Shown: one piece after another, positions 1-5,876 of the stretch
How the letters are laid out: each line of letters begins with the position of its first letter
Numbering within the stretch: the stretch's first letter is position 1
Source: an uncultured Chloroflexota bacterium
GTDB taxonomy: Bacteria; Chloroflexota; Dehalococcoidia; UBA3495
DNA: 6,026 nucleotides
NCBI GenBank assembly: GCA_913031095.1
Contig: CAJWGH010000072.1
Coordinates: 1 to 6,026 of the forward strand
Direction of reading: 5' to 3'
Position numbers and translations under genes: made by a program
The notes under the pieces: model-generated
What the model saw: only the letters and a program-made list of their open reading frames with translations
What the model was told of the DNA's origin: nothing
The model's database searches: none

Positions 1-20
1 CGCCAGTTGGGCCTTGTCTG

Positions 21-49
21 TTCCCCGTTACGTCAACCTGAGATATAGT
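21..49 (+). promoter_or_regulatory. Weak candidate promoter for the four-gene operon
   Basis: TATAGT at 44-49 matches the sigma70 -10 consensus at five of six bases. It would give a leader of about 40 bases before the first gene of the operon. The hexamer 17 bases upstream, TTCCCC at 21-26, is a poor -35. Frames 1, 2 and 3 of the first 80 bases all reach stops (46-48, 77-79 and 39-41), so an upstream gene could also end here and transcription could enter from outside the window. Confidence 0.2.
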
Positions 50-88
50 GTCTTTAGGATTGATCGTGCACAACACTGACTACCGACT

Positions 89-93
89 GGAGG
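89..93 (+). promoter_or_regulatory. Shine-Dalgarno site of the EthD-like gene
   Basis: GGAGG lies three bases before the ATG at 97. The spacing is short, but the strength of the match favours 97 over the next in-frame ATG at 127 (residue 11), which would cut into the first beta strand of the barrel. Confidence 0.6.
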
Positions 94-96
94 AAA

Positions 97-759
97 ATGC
101 CCGCCAAGAAAGGGACCGGACTCTTGATGGTCTGGTGCGATGTCCCCGCAGCCCAGGAGGATGAATTCAACCGTTGGTATAACGGAGAGCATATCGAAGA
201 TATACTGGGTATACCTGGAGTTCTGGATGCCGCCCGTTACGAGGCAGTCCATAATGGCCCCAAGCATCTGGCCTGCTACGAGTTAGAAAGCCCTGCTGCC
301 GTCTTGGGGGACGGCTTCACTAAACGGACAAAGTCCAAGTGGAGCGAAACCATGGGGCCGACTCTCATCGGCGAGAATTTCTTTAATCCTCTCTACGAAA
401 TGATCTACCCCTATTCCCTGACCGATGAGATTTCCAACAGCGGCATGGCCCCGGCCTTGCACGTCGGTCGCATGAACATACCGGTGGAACGAGCAGCCGA
501 ATGGAACCATTGGTACGACACTGTTTTCGTTCCCAATTTCGAGAAAGTGCCAGGGATAATCCGAGGCCGACGCTACAAGACGGTTCGGGACGAAGACCCG
601 ATGTACTCGGTGGTCTATGAATTAGAGGACGAGATGGCATCGCGATCGCCTGCGTGGAAAGCCCAGATAGCTGCCGATTCTAGGAACCCTGAGATGATAG
701 GGCTCATCACACACGGGTACGGTTCTCCCAGCATCTACAAAAAGACCTTCGAACTCTAA
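97..759 (+). CDS. Duplicated dimeric alpha/beta-barrel (EthD-like) protein
   Basis: A 220-residue protein that I read as two tandem ferredoxin-like (dimeric alpha/beta barrel) domains in one chain. Residues 9-51 align without a gap to residues 121-163, with 11 identities, including a shared N-x-W-Y in the first helix and the P-G and R-Y that follow it. Both halves then continue to a Y-E-L-E strand at 61-64 and 174-177. The first half keeps the E-H-I pattern typical of EthD-like proteins (E31, H32), while the second half has T-V-F there and lacks the histidine. Single-domain EthD proteins are about 100 residues and normally dimerise; here one chain could form the pseudo-dimer. EthD is known as an accessory protein in ethyl tert-butyl ether degradation by Rhodococcus, with unclear chemistry. 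There is no signal peptide, so it is probably cytoplasmic. It is the first gene of the operon, 29 bases ahead of the MBL-fold gene. The family call is fairly secure and the function is open. Confidence 0.8.
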   Translation: MPAKKGTGLLMVWCDVPAAQEDEFNRWYNGEHIEDILGIPGVLDAARYEAVHNGPKHLACYELESPAAVLGDGFTKRTKSKWSETMGPTLIGENFFNPLYEMIYPYSLTDEISNSGMAPALHVGRMNIPVERAAEWNHWYDTVFVPNFEKVPGIIRGRRYKTVRDEDPMYSVVYELEDEMASRSPAWKAQIAADSRNPEMIGLITHGYGSPSIYKKTFEL

Positions 760-788
760 ACAGCTATACGCCAAGGACAAGAAAAAGA

Positions 789-1589
789 ATGTCTAATCAC
801 ATGGTAAATGTCGGCAACGTCGAATTGATCTCCCTGAACGACAACCTGCCCGTCAGATCGCCTTTCGTCGCATTCCCGCACACCACCATCGAGGAGTGGA
901 ACGAATACCCAGAACTGATGCACGACCATGAGAACGGTAAGCACCGCTGGGGCGCATTGGCCATCCGTTCCTCCGGGAAGTTGATATTGGTAGATACCGG
1001 GATGCAGGGCGAGGGTTGCTACCTGTTGGACGACATGAGGAACAAAGGCATCGACCCCGAGGCGGTGGACCTAGTGGTCTTCACCCACGTCCACCCAGAC
1101 CACGTCGGGTGGAACTACACCGACGGCAAGCCTAACTTTCCCAACGCTCGCTTCCTGGTACCTCAGAAAGATTGGGACTACTGGACCCAGCCCGATATCA
1201 TCAACACTGTCGAATACGTTGTTCCGCAGGTCCTACCGCTGAAAGAAGAAGGAGTTATGGACCTAATCGACGGGGAATACGAGATAACCCCGGAGCTGAC
1301 AACTTATCCGACGCCAGGCCACACTCCCGGCCACAACTCCATCCGCGTGACTTCCGACGGTGAACACGCCTTCATCCTCGGCGATGTGGCTCACAGTCCC
1401 ATCCAAGCCCATCACACCGATTGGTGCCCGGAGTTCGATATCATCCCGGATATGGCTCGCGCCACCCGACATTTGATCATGGACATGCTGGAAGCTGAAG
1501 GGACGCTTGTCTCGGCTGGCCACTTCCCAGACCCTGGCTTCGGTCGGTTCGTCCGCGGGGAAGAACGTCGGTATTGGCAAGGGATCTAA
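789..1589 (+). CDS. MBL-fold metallo-hydrolase (lactonase/esterase-like)
   Basis: A 266-residue metallo-beta-lactamase-fold protein with a full binuclear metal site. The H-x-H-x-D-H signature is H100, H102, D104 and H105. The T-P-G-H-T-P-G-H loop gives H178, G-D-V gives the bridging D199, and A-G-H near the C terminus gives H245. The V-D-T strand preceding the signature (residues 68-70) is also present. This arrangement resembles the AHL-lactonase/methyl-parathion-hydrolase side of the superfamily, whose members hydrolyse lactones, esters or phosphotriesters; the true substrate cannot be told. No signal peptide or membrane segment is visible, so it is probably cytoplasmic. The start at 789 follows an A/G-rich stretch with only a weak ribosome site; the ATG at 801 (residue 5) is an alternative with an even poorer context. 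Its stop is 9 bases before the next gene, which suggests translational coupling. A lactonase role would suit a neighbour that makes lactones or esters, such as the monooxygenase at 4111, but that is inference. Confidence 0.9.
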   Translation: MSNHMVNVGNVELISLNDNLPVRSPFVAFPHTTIEEWNEYPELMHDHENGKHRWGALAIRSSGKLILVDTGMQGEGCYLLDDMRNKGIDPEAVDLVVFTHVHPDHVGWNYTDGKPNFPNARFLVPQKDWDYWTQPDIINTVEYVVPQVLPLKEEGVMDLIDGEYEITPELTTYPTPGHTPGHNSIRVTSDGEHAFILGDVAHSPIQAHHTDWCPEFDIIPDMARATRHLIMDMLEAEGTLVSAGHFPDPGFGRFVRGEERRYWQGI

Positions 1590-1598
1590 ATCCAAACC

Positions 1599-2273
1599 AT
1601 GCTGTCATCCGAGATTCCAGCCGACTCGCCTGCCTCGCTGCTGTTCCCACAGTTCAAGTCCGAGCTTTATTTGGGAGCGGCCTCGGAGGTTGAGGGACTA
1701 AACGAGGACCAGTTGAATTTCGAGTCAGACCGTTGGGGTTGGAGCGGGTGGAGCATCCGCCGTCAGCTCAGCCACATGGCTTCTGGCAACTTCCGTTGGT
1801 TCTGGGCAAGGTGGGGCCTTCAGATGTTCCCAAATGGCGTGCCGCCTGGCGTACCCGATCCTGAAGAAACCAAAGCGCTGACAGAGTCTAAGTATGACCG
1901 TAGGATGGACGAAGACCTCTACTGGGAAGTTGACGTCCTTCTGGGAAAGCTGCGCCAAGGGATAGGCATCGGGCAGGCCATCCTCTCCAACGAAACTGTG
2001 GAGTCGATGAGGAGTAAGGAATTCGAGTTCACCGACCATGGGGCATGGCCGTGGTTCTACGACATCCACGGGTCCGGTCTGAGGCGAGACACTGAGATTC
2101 CGACTAAGATCTGGTTCTCTTTGGAGACCATCTTCAACCACCGGTATTACGAGCACATCACCCACCTTTACAACATCCAGCGGATCAAGTTGGCCCAAGG
2201 CCTGAGCATAGTGGCCGAGGTTCCCATCAAGGGCTATATGGCGTTGCCCGGCTGGGACCTAAGCACTCCGTAG
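1599..2273 (+). CDS. DinB/YfiT-like putative metalloprotein
   Basis: A 224-residue, tryptophan-rich, mostly helical protein that I place tentatively in the DinB/YfiT superfamily. That family has a four-helix bundle with a three-histidine metal site and includes thiol-dependent transferases and isomerases. The first metal histidine is probably H59, in the pattern W51-S-I-R-R-Q-L-S-H59 typical of the second helix. The C-terminal helix carries H181, H186 and H189, followed by N192 where many members have glutamine. At 224 residues it is longer than the usual 150-180; the extra part is roughly residues 72-165 and contains a proline-rich loop (residues 78-88) and a D-H-G-A-W-P-W-F stretch (146-153) that I do not recognise. 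No clear ribosome site precedes the ATG at 1599, and the next in-frame ATG is codon 60, so translation is probably coupled to the MBL gene. The substrate is unknown, and the family call rests on motifs only. Confidence 0.7.
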   Translation: MLSSEIPADSPASLLFPQFKSELYLGAASEVEGLNEDQLNFESDRWGWSGWSIRRQLSHMASGNFRWFWARWGLQMFPNGVPPGVPDPEETKALTESKYDRRMDEDLYWEVDVLLGKLRQGIGIGQAILSNETVESMRSKEFEFTDHGAWPWFYDIHGSGLRRDTEIPTKIWFSLETIFNHRYYEHITHLYNIQRIKLAQGLSIVAEVPIKGYMALPGWDLSTP

Positions 2274-2276
2274 GAG
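2272..2276 (+). promoter_or_regulatory. Shine-Dalgarno site of the cupin gene, overlapping a stop codon
   Basis: AGGAG overlaps the TAG stop of the DinB-like gene and sits six bases before the ATG at 2283. It selects 2283 over the out-of-frame ATG at 2278, which reaches a stop after seven codons. Confidence 0.7.
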
Positions 2277-2282
2277 AATGAA

Positions 2283-2642
2283 ATGCCCAAAGCAAAACTA
2301 GTCCGCTTCGACAGCGTGGAACCCCAGAACAAGCGGCCTGGAGTCATCCTGACCAGCCTAGTTGACGGGAACACCGGGTCCACCAAGATTTCAAGCGGCG
2401 TAGCCGAGTTCTCCGTCGGAGCCAAGGCGCCCATGCACTACCATGATGCCGAGGAATCGGTTATCGTAATCGAAGGCGAAGGCCTGATGGTCATCAACGG
2501 CGAAGAACACATCGTCACACCCAACGACGCCGCGTTCATCTCGCCCGGCGCCTATCACAGTGTCGCGAACCACGGCGACCAACCCTTCAAGATCAGTTGG
2601 ACCTACGCCAGCACCAACTGGTCAACCACATCAGTGGAGTGA
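2283..2642 (+). CDS. Small single-domain cupin protein
   Basis: A 119-residue protein of one conserved beta-barrel cupin domain. Cupin motif 1 is exact: G46, five residues, H52-x-H54, three residues, E58, six residues, G65. Motif 2 is recognisable at residues 81-96 with D82, G89, H92 and N96, although serine (S87) stands where the motif usually has its first proline and P88 follows. The four usual metal ligands H52, H54, E58 and H92 are therefore all present, so a mononuclear metal site is likely. Such stand-alone cupins include isomerases, dioxygenases and simple binding proteins, and sequence alone does not choose between them. It is the last gene of the operon, 9 bases after the DinB-like stop, with a good ribosome site. 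No signal peptide is seen. Its 3' end converges on the MFS gene. Confidence 0.9.
   Translation: MPKAKLVRFDSVEPQNKRPGVILTSLVDGNTGSTKISSGVAEFSVGAKAPMHYHDAEESVIVIEGEGLMVINGEEHIVTPNDAAFISPGAYHSVANHGDQPFKISWTYASTNWSTTSVE
2591..2623 (+). terminator. Possible hairpin at the convergent cupin/MFS junction
   Basis: GATCAGTTGG at 2591-2600 pairs with CCAACTGGTC at 2614-2623 across a 13-base loop. In the plus transcript this is ten pairs including one G-U. It lies inside the last codons of the cupin gene and just beyond the MFS stop on the other strand. There is no T-run on either side, so it does not meet the usual intrinsic-terminator pattern, and a stem of this quality can arise by chance. Confidence 0.2.
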
Positions 2643-2646
2643 ACGG

Positions 2647-3930
2647 TCATTCCAACTGCCGGATATTGTCGAACCTGATTAGGAAGAACAGGCTGAAGGC
2701 CAGAGCAATGGCCCCGCCGATAGCCATAGCGGTGTCGATGCCGACCACGATACCAACTCCGCCGGTTATGGCAGCAAACATGGGAATCAACCCTTGCTCG
2801 TAATGCCATACACTGGTCACCCGGCCCCTCAAGTGGTCTGGCACCAATGTCTGTATGAGAGTCTGGTTAGATACTATAAAATTGGTCTGGGAAAAGCCCA
2901 TAAATAGCATAATTGGCACCGACAGCCATATCCATTGCGACAAGCCCAATATCAGAATCACGGACGAGCCTGACACCAGTGTCACCAGCGTAACAAGACC
3001 CTTTCTAGCAAAGAACCCGAAAGACGAGATCATCACAGTCGCTGTTAATCCCCCTGCCCCCATGACAACAACCATAGCGGTGCTCACCCCAGCACCGCTC
3101 CTTAATGCCTGTTCGGTGTAGGCGGGCAAAAAGAGCAGCAATGGCATGAAAACCCCGGTCCGAACGAAATTTATCAACATCAGCCGCAGCATCTCTTGGC
3201 TTGCGACGATGTACTGGAAACCCTCTTTCAGGTCATCCATTGGAGAGGTTATCCGTCGTTCTGGCTCTGCACGATAGGGCATCTTCATGGGCGCCAACAA
3301 CAGGATCATCCCAGCGTAAAGGCCCGATTCCGCGAAAAAATTCCATTGGAAGTCTAGGGTCTCAATCAGCACGCCGCTAATTGCTGCCCCTGCCAGCCGC
3401 ATGGAAGTTACTGCCATGGCGTTCAGCGCCAAGGCGTTGCCCAGATCATCTCTGGGGACGGTGTTAGCCACCAGCGCCTGACGGGTGGGCTGCACGAAGG
3501 CATGAGAGATGCCCGACACCATCATGTACCCATAGATGTGCCAGATGCTGTCAATCTTTCCGTTGGCTATCAGGACGCCGAAAGCAATGGCCGATGCGAC
3601 CATCACGAATTGGATGGCCATTACCAGCTTTCTGCGATCCCACCGGTCGGCCAATACCCCGCCCCATGGTCCCAAGAGCAAGACAGGCAAAGCTCTGACG
3701 GCAACGGTCAATATGGAATGAAGTGCCGAGCCGCTGATATCCAGAGCCAACCAGCCAATAGTTATGAACTGGAGCCACTGAGCGCAGTTGCCAAACAAAT
3801 TGCCTGTCCACAGATAACGGTAATTGACGTTCTTCTGCAGGGAAGAAAAGGTTCTGGCTCTACCGGAAGGTGGCCGGTATAAAGCACTTGGGGTTGATGG
3901 GCCGGAGCTTTGAGGCGGTTCTAGACGCAA
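2647..3930 (-). CDS. MFS transporter, EntS-like (MFS_3) efflux family
   Basis: A 427-residue inner-membrane major facilitator superfamily protein, probably with 12 membrane helices and proton-driven. It resembles the enterobactin-exporter EntS/MFS_3 group. A first hydrophobic helix spans about residues 41-63. Motif A is G90-G91-V-L-A-D95-R-W-D98-R-R100-K in the loop between helices 2 and 3. F-V-Q-P-T-R-Q-A-L (145-153) is the helix 4-5 region typical of this group, and V-P-D-H-L-R-G-R-V (363-371) is the equivalent signature in the second half. The central cytoplasmic loop is about 215-240. The start is uncertain: the most upstream possible codon is a TTG at 3928-3930, three codons after an in-frame TAA, and no ATG or GTG occurs before the conserved region near residue 34. 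That would leave a Pro/Ser-rich leader of about 30 residues. The gene converges on the cupin with 4 bases between stops. Export of a toxic compound or product is plausible; the substrate is unknown. Confidence 0.9.
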   Translation of the reverse strand: MRLEPPQSSGPSTPSALYRPPSGRARTFSSLQKNVNYRYLWTGNLFGNCAQWLQFITIGWLALDISGSALHSILTVAVRALPVLLLGPWGGVLADRWDRRKLVMAIQFVMVASAIAFGVLIANGKIDSIWHIYGYMMVSGISHAFVQPTRQALVANTVPRDDLGNALALNAMAVTSMRLAGAAISGVLIETLDFQWNFFAESGLYAGMILLLAPMKMPYRAEPERRITSPMDDLKEGFQYIVASQEMLRLMLINFVRTGVFMPLLLFLPAYTEQALRSGAGVSTAMVVVMGAGGLTATVMISSFGFFARKGLVTLVTLVSGSSVILILGLSQWIWLSVPIMLFMGFSQTNFIVSNQTLIQTLVPDHLRGRVTSVWHYEQGLIPMFAAITGGVGIVVGIDTAMAIGGAIALAFSLFFLIRFDNIRQLE

Positions 3931-4110
3931 ATTTAAGGGTTATAAGGCTCCTGGTTTGAGATAGGGCCATCAAATATCCTAGTACCACCATTCCCCTGAA
4001 GCAAGCAGCATCGGCCGGTTAACTCTTCCGTGGTGGCTGGTTATTGGTTAAACTAGGCGCGCCTTGCACTTCTACATGCCTGTGGTAACCTTCCTTTAAA
4101 CGGTAAGAGA
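3931..4110. other. Divergent intergenic region between MFS and monooxygenase genes
   Basis: These 180 bases must hold the control signals for two outward-facing genes. A promoter-like pair for the MFS gene is listed separately. On the plus strand I see no convincing -35/-10 pair for the monooxygenase; TTGCAC at 4064-4069 has no good partner. GGTTAA occurs twice, at 4017-4022 and 4046-4051, which is too short to call an operator. The monooxygenase ATG has only a partial ribosome site, AAGAGA, immediately upstream. Confidence 0.5.
3976..4004 (-). promoter_or_regulatory. Candidate sigma70-type promoter for the MFS gene
   Basis: On the minus strand, TTGCTT (4004-3999) and TAGGAT (3981-3976) are separated by exactly 17 bases. 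They match three and four of six consensus bases. A transcript would start near 3969, about 40 bases before the TTG start. An AGGAG at 3952-3948 lies in that leader but 17 bases before the TTG, further than a ribosome site normally works. Confidence 0.35.
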
Positions 4111-5163
4111 ATGAAATTCGGTCTGTTTCAGTCGGTGCAACTGCCCAACCCCAAGGAACAAGTTAGATATTACAAAGAGGCTATGGCCCAGGTGCGCCAT
4201 GCTGAACAACTCGGATTCGAATCGGTGTGGATTACCGAGCACCATTTCTCGCGTCACGGCATAGTCTCAGCCACCCTGTCATTGCTGGCATATCTAGCTG
4301 GGGTCACCGAGAAGATCCGTTTGGGCACCGGCGTCACGGTTATACCCTTCCACAACCCCATCCAGCTGGCAGAGCAAGCGGCGACTGTGGACCTGCTAAG
4401 CGACGGCAGGTTGGACTTCGGAGCCGGTCGGGGCTTCCAATGGGGCGAGTTCCACAAGTTCAACATACCCATGGAAGAGGCCAGCAGGAGGTTCGAGGAG
4501 ACCATGGATGTCTTGACTAAGGCCTGGACTTCCACAGAACCATTTGACCACGCTGGAGAGTTCTGGCAGTTCAACGATATGACCGTCCATCCACGGCCAG
4601 TCCAACTGCCCCATCCCCCCATCTTCGTGGCTGCATCCAGCGAGGCCAGCGTCAACCGCGTCGCCACCAACGACTGGAACCTGTTAATCGGCCAGGGCGA
4701 GCCGTTCGATCAAGTTGCGCAGCAGACCGAGAACTACAAAGTGGCATTGAGCAAATCTGGGAACACCTATAATAACGACCGGGTAGTCGTGGCCCGGGCG
4801 ATGTACACGGCTTCCAGTGTTGCCAAATCGCGCCAGGACACGAAAGCGCCATTCATGTGGTTCAAGCAGACCGGCCAAGAGGTCGGCGCACCCCGGGACA
4901 ACAACGTCGAGTTGCTACCAGACGAATACCAAGCCTACCGTGGGCGATTCGCCAGGGACGTTACTTTCGACTTCGACGCTATGTACGACAATGTTGCTCT
5001 GTTCGGCACGCCAGACGTCATAACAGAGCGTATCCAGAACCTACAGAAGTCAGGCGTAGAGAAAATCATATTTTTCATTAACTACGGGGGCATTGACCAC
5101 CAGAAAGTGCTGGACTCTTTAGACCTCTTCTCCAAAGAGGTCATGCCTCACTTCCAGGACTAG
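4111..5163 (+). CDS. Luciferase-like flavin-dependent monooxygenase (LLM class)
   Basis: A 350-residue TIM-barrel oxidoreductase of the bacterial-luciferase superfamily, expected to use reduced flavin (FMN, less likely F420) and oxygen. The start M-K-F-G-L-F is the usual first beta strand. E43-H44-H45-F46 corresponds to the catalytic E-H-H-F of luciferase alpha subunits at the same residue numbers. R70-L-G-T-G-V, then H81-N-P and the A-E-x-x-A-T-V-D-L-L-S-D-G-R-x-D-F-G-x-G-R-G block (87-108), are the family's flavin-site signature. H-P-R-P-V-Q (159-164) followed by P-P-I-F-V-A-A-S-S (168-176) is the usual downstream strand. Length fits the family, and the protein is soluble and cytoplasmic. 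Such enzymes hydroxylate, oxidise ketones or aldehydes (Baeyer-Villiger type) or desulfonate; the substrate is not readable. A reductase partner is needed for the FMN type and is absent here. It stands alone on its strand, divergent from MFS and convergent on yajQ. It has no sign of a LuxB partner, so light emission is not implied. Confidence 0.92.
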   Translation: MKFGLFQSVQLPNPKEQVRYYKEAMAQVRHAEQLGFESVWITEHHFSRHGIVSATLSLLAYLAGVTEKIRLGTGVTVIPFHNPIQLAEQAATVDLLSDGRLDFGAGRGFQWGEFHKFNIPMEEASRRFEETMDVLTKAWTSTEPFDHAGEFWQFNDMTVHPRPVQLPHPPIFVAASSEASVNRVATNDWNLLIGQGEPFDQVAQQTENYKVALSKSGNTYNNDRVVVARAMYTASSVAKSRQDTKAPFMWFKQTGQEVGAPRDNNVELLPDEYQAYRGRFARDVTFDFDAMYDNVALFGTPDVITERIQNLQKSGVEKIIFFINYGGIDHQKVLDSLDLFSKEVMPHFQD

Positions 5164-5178
5164 ATAGCTGATCAGTCC
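5157..5178. repeat. Weak inverted repeat between convergent monooxygenase and yajQ stops
   Basis: GGACT at 5157-5161 and AGTCC at 5174-5178 form a five-base inverted repeat across both stop codons, and CTGATCAG at 5168-5175 is an eight-base palindrome. No T-run follows on either strand, so this is at best a weak bidirectional pause or termination element. Confidence 0.2.
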
Positions 5179-5657
5179 CGATAATTCACGAATTGCAAGG
5201 GCTGAGTATTCTTCATATCTTTGATGAAGGCGATGACGGCTTGAAGCTCGTCCCGTTTCTTGGCGGTGACCCTAAGTTCGTTACCCTGGATTGCCAACTG
5301 GGCCTTCATCTTAGCTGACTTCACTTCTTTACTGATCTTGCGGCCGAGTTCGCCGTCAATCCCTTGTTTTATGGAAACCGTCTCCCGCAAACTGCTGCCT
5401 GCCGCGTCCTGTGGTTGACCGAAATCCAATGCCCCAAGCTCCACCTTGCGCATTGCCAAATACTTCTTAAGCAACTCTTCAACCTGAGTCATCTTCATAC
5501 TGTCGTCGGCAGTTAAAGTCAGCATGTCATCAGAACGGACGATGGCGCATTTCGTGTTTGCAAGATCGAACCGCTGCTTGATCTCTCGTTCAACGCCGTT
5601 CAGCGCGTTATCAACTTCGGCTAGGTCTGTCCGGGATACCACATCAAATGAGGGCAT
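5172..5657 (-). CDS. yajQ: YajQ-family nucleotide-binding protein
   Basis: A 161-residue protein, the normal length for YajQ (about 160). It begins M-P-S-F-D-V-V-S and ends in the L-Q-F-V-N-Y-R-D pattern typical of the family. Features I recognise from the family are R-F-D-L (29-32) in the first domain, the K-x-x-E-L-G-A-L-D-F-G region (71-80) and the S-I-K-Q-G-I-D stretch (94-100) in the middle, and a second RRM-like alpha/beta domain from about residue 104. Homologues have been reported to bind nucleotides, and c-di-GMP in Xanthomonas and Pseudomonas, where they affect virulence gene expression; the general role is not settled. It is cytoplasmic. The ATG at 5657 is supported by AAGGAG on the minus strand ten bases upstream. 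It looks monocistronic. No convincing promoter was found upstream; TATCAT near 5704 could be a -10 but lacks a -35. Confidence 0.95.
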   Translation of the reverse strand: MPSFDVVSRTDLAEVDNALNGVEREIKQRFDLANTKCAIVRSDDMLTLTADDSMKMTQVEELLKKYLAMRKVELGALDFGQPQDAAGSSLRETVSIKQGIDGELGRKISKEVKSAKMKAQLAIQGNELRVTAKKRDELQAVIAFIKDMKNTQPLQFVNYRD

Positions 5658-5667
5658 ATAAATAATG

Positions 5668-5673
5668 CTCCTT
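5668..5673 (-). promoter_or_regulatory. Shine-Dalgarno site of yajQ
   Basis: AAGGAG on the minus strand lies ten bases before the ATG at 5657. No other ATG falls between them, so it fixes the start at M-P-S-F, the family's conserved N terminus. Confidence 0.65.
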
Positions 5674-5727
5674 GGTTAACTGAATCGGCAGTTTATCGTA
5701 ACCATGATACAACAGGGTTTTGAGACA

Positions 5728-5756
5728 TTGAGCCTTCGTCAACCAGGTGCTACAAT
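5728..5756 (+). promoter_or_regulatory. Promoter of tRNA-Asn
   Basis: TTGAGC (5728-5733) and TACAAT (5751-5756) match four and five of six sigma70 consensus bases with an ideal 17-base spacer. TGC directly before TACAAT also makes an extended -10. Transcription would start near 5763, giving a precursor leader of about 40 bases before the mature tRNA at 5802. Confidence 0.65.
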
Positions 5757-5801
5757 CTTAGGTGCTTTGTACCACGGCTTTCATACACGTTTGTTCAACG
5801 T

Positions 5802-5876
5802 TCCCCGATAGCTCAGCGGTAGAGCGGGCGGCTGTTAACCGCTAGGTCGTAGGTTCGAATCCTACTCGGGGAGCCA
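5802..5876 (+). tRNA. tRNA-Asn (anticodon GTT), CCA encoded
   Basis: The cloverleaf folds completely. The acceptor stem pairs 5802-5808 with 5866-5872 and the D stem pairs 5811-5814 with 5822-5825. The anticodon stem pairs 5827-5831 with 5839-5843 (one G-T pair) around the loop C-T-G-T-T-A-A, which puts anticodon GTT at 5834-5836. The T stem pairs 5849-5853 with 5861-5865 around T-T-C-G-A-A-T. The discriminator is G at 5873, as expected for asparagine tRNA, and CCA is encoded at 5874-5876. The gene stands alone in its own transcription unit, divergent from yajQ. No strong intrinsic terminator is visible downstream. Confidence 0.97.

Noticed and set aside
789..1589. Calling the MBL protein an AHL lactonase and the locus quorum quenching.
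   Set aside because: The metal ligands are shared by many MBL hydrolases, and no LuxI/LuxR-type gene or AHL-specific residue pattern is visible.
1725..2198. A 157-codon open frame on the minus strand opposite the DinB-like gene.
   Set aside because: The sense frame has the metal-site motifs and operon spacing; the antisense product has no recognisable features.
4254..4670. A 138-codon open frame on the minus strand inside the monooxygenase gene.
   Set aside because: It lies wholly opposite a gene with clear family motifs, its protein shows no recognisable domain, and it is a typical shadow of the sense codons.
4111..5163. Bioluminescence (luxA).
   Set aside because: There is no LuxB subunit and no fatty-acid reductase genes; E-H-H-F is widespread in non-luminous family members.
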